Shown here piece by piece: positions 63,970-64,000 of a DNA stretch of 64,000 bases. Below the pieces are notes generated by a model that was not told the origin of the DNA, did not search any database, and worked only from the letters and a program-made list of their open reading frames with translations. The stretch is taken from assembly GCA_036877525.1 (NCBI GenBank), contig JAZGTH010000066.1, positions 4,366,501-4,430,500 on the forward strand. The letters are read 5' to 3'. Every line of letters starts with the position of its first letter. Position 1 is the stretch's first letter. Both the position numbers and the translations under genes were made by a program. This DNA is from Chromobotia macracanthus. Its lineage: Eukaryota > Chordata > Actinopteri > Cypriniformes > Botiidae.

Positions 63970-64000
63970 TAAAATAAATAAAAAAGAAAACAAGACAGAA

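Larger units (their letters stand above)
45901..64000. other. distal gene-free region
   Basis: No exon is supported. Besides the repeats listed separately, a hAT-like end (AGAACCACTGG) lies near 54136. The stretches 46-47.9 kb, 49.4-50.7 kb, 53.1-54.0 kb and 59-62.8 kb look mostly non-repetitive. The 144-aa minus-strand frame at 49597-50031 and the 116-aa frame at 59523-59873 have no recognisable domain or splice context. Confidence 0.5.

Overview
The window is vertebrate nuclear DNA, most likely from a teleost of the carp/zebrafish order (Cypriniformes). It has spliced coding exons with GT..AG introns, a CpG island, long AT-rich non-coding stretches, GATA/GACA, TG and TA microsatellites, tRNA-derived SINEs and several families of short inverted-repeat elements of the kind common in cyprinid genomes. 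The species assignment is inference from repeat style; no species-diagnostic sequence was recognised.

One protein-coding gene is recognised, on the + strand: tafa5 (fam19a5), a secreted chemokine-like neuropeptide-type protein. Its whole coding region is present: exon 1A (5410-5518), alternative exon 1B (14224-14314), exon 2 (23420-23569), exon 3 (33156-33283) and a tiny terminal coding exon (33549-33557, Val-Ser-stop). All junctions are in consistent phase. Exon 1A splicing gives 131 residues and exon 1B gives 125, against the human isoforms of 132 and 125 as I remember them. The two first exons encode different hydrophobic signal sequences joined to the same eight-cysteine secreted domain, so the locus has two promoters. 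The exon 1B promoter lies in a clear CpG island; the exon 1A promoter does not.

Layout: 1-5340 is upstream flank with a 49-bp tandem array carrying CCAAT boxes. 5519-23419 is the first intron, with a large GATA/GACA compound repeat just after exon 1A, the exon 1B promoter and island in the middle, and a second smaller CpG-rich block near 18.3-18.75 kb. 23570-33155 is the second intron, rich in inverted-repeat elements. 33284-33548 is a short last intron. From about 33.8 kb to the end (30 kb) no gene is supported; this stretch holds SINEs, MITE-like elements, microsatellites, a perfect 22-bp hairpin and some candidate regulatory sequence.

Outside tafa5, the open reading frames lack recognisable domains, conserved residues or splice context, and I treat them as chance. 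I did not find an undescribed multi-gene system. The points most worth following up are the dual-promoter structure with a conserved internal Met start, the 9-base terminal coding exon, five same-orientation copies of one AACGTT-rich element, an inverted pair of repeats 1.5 kb apart, the 22-bp hairpin and the intronic CpG block.
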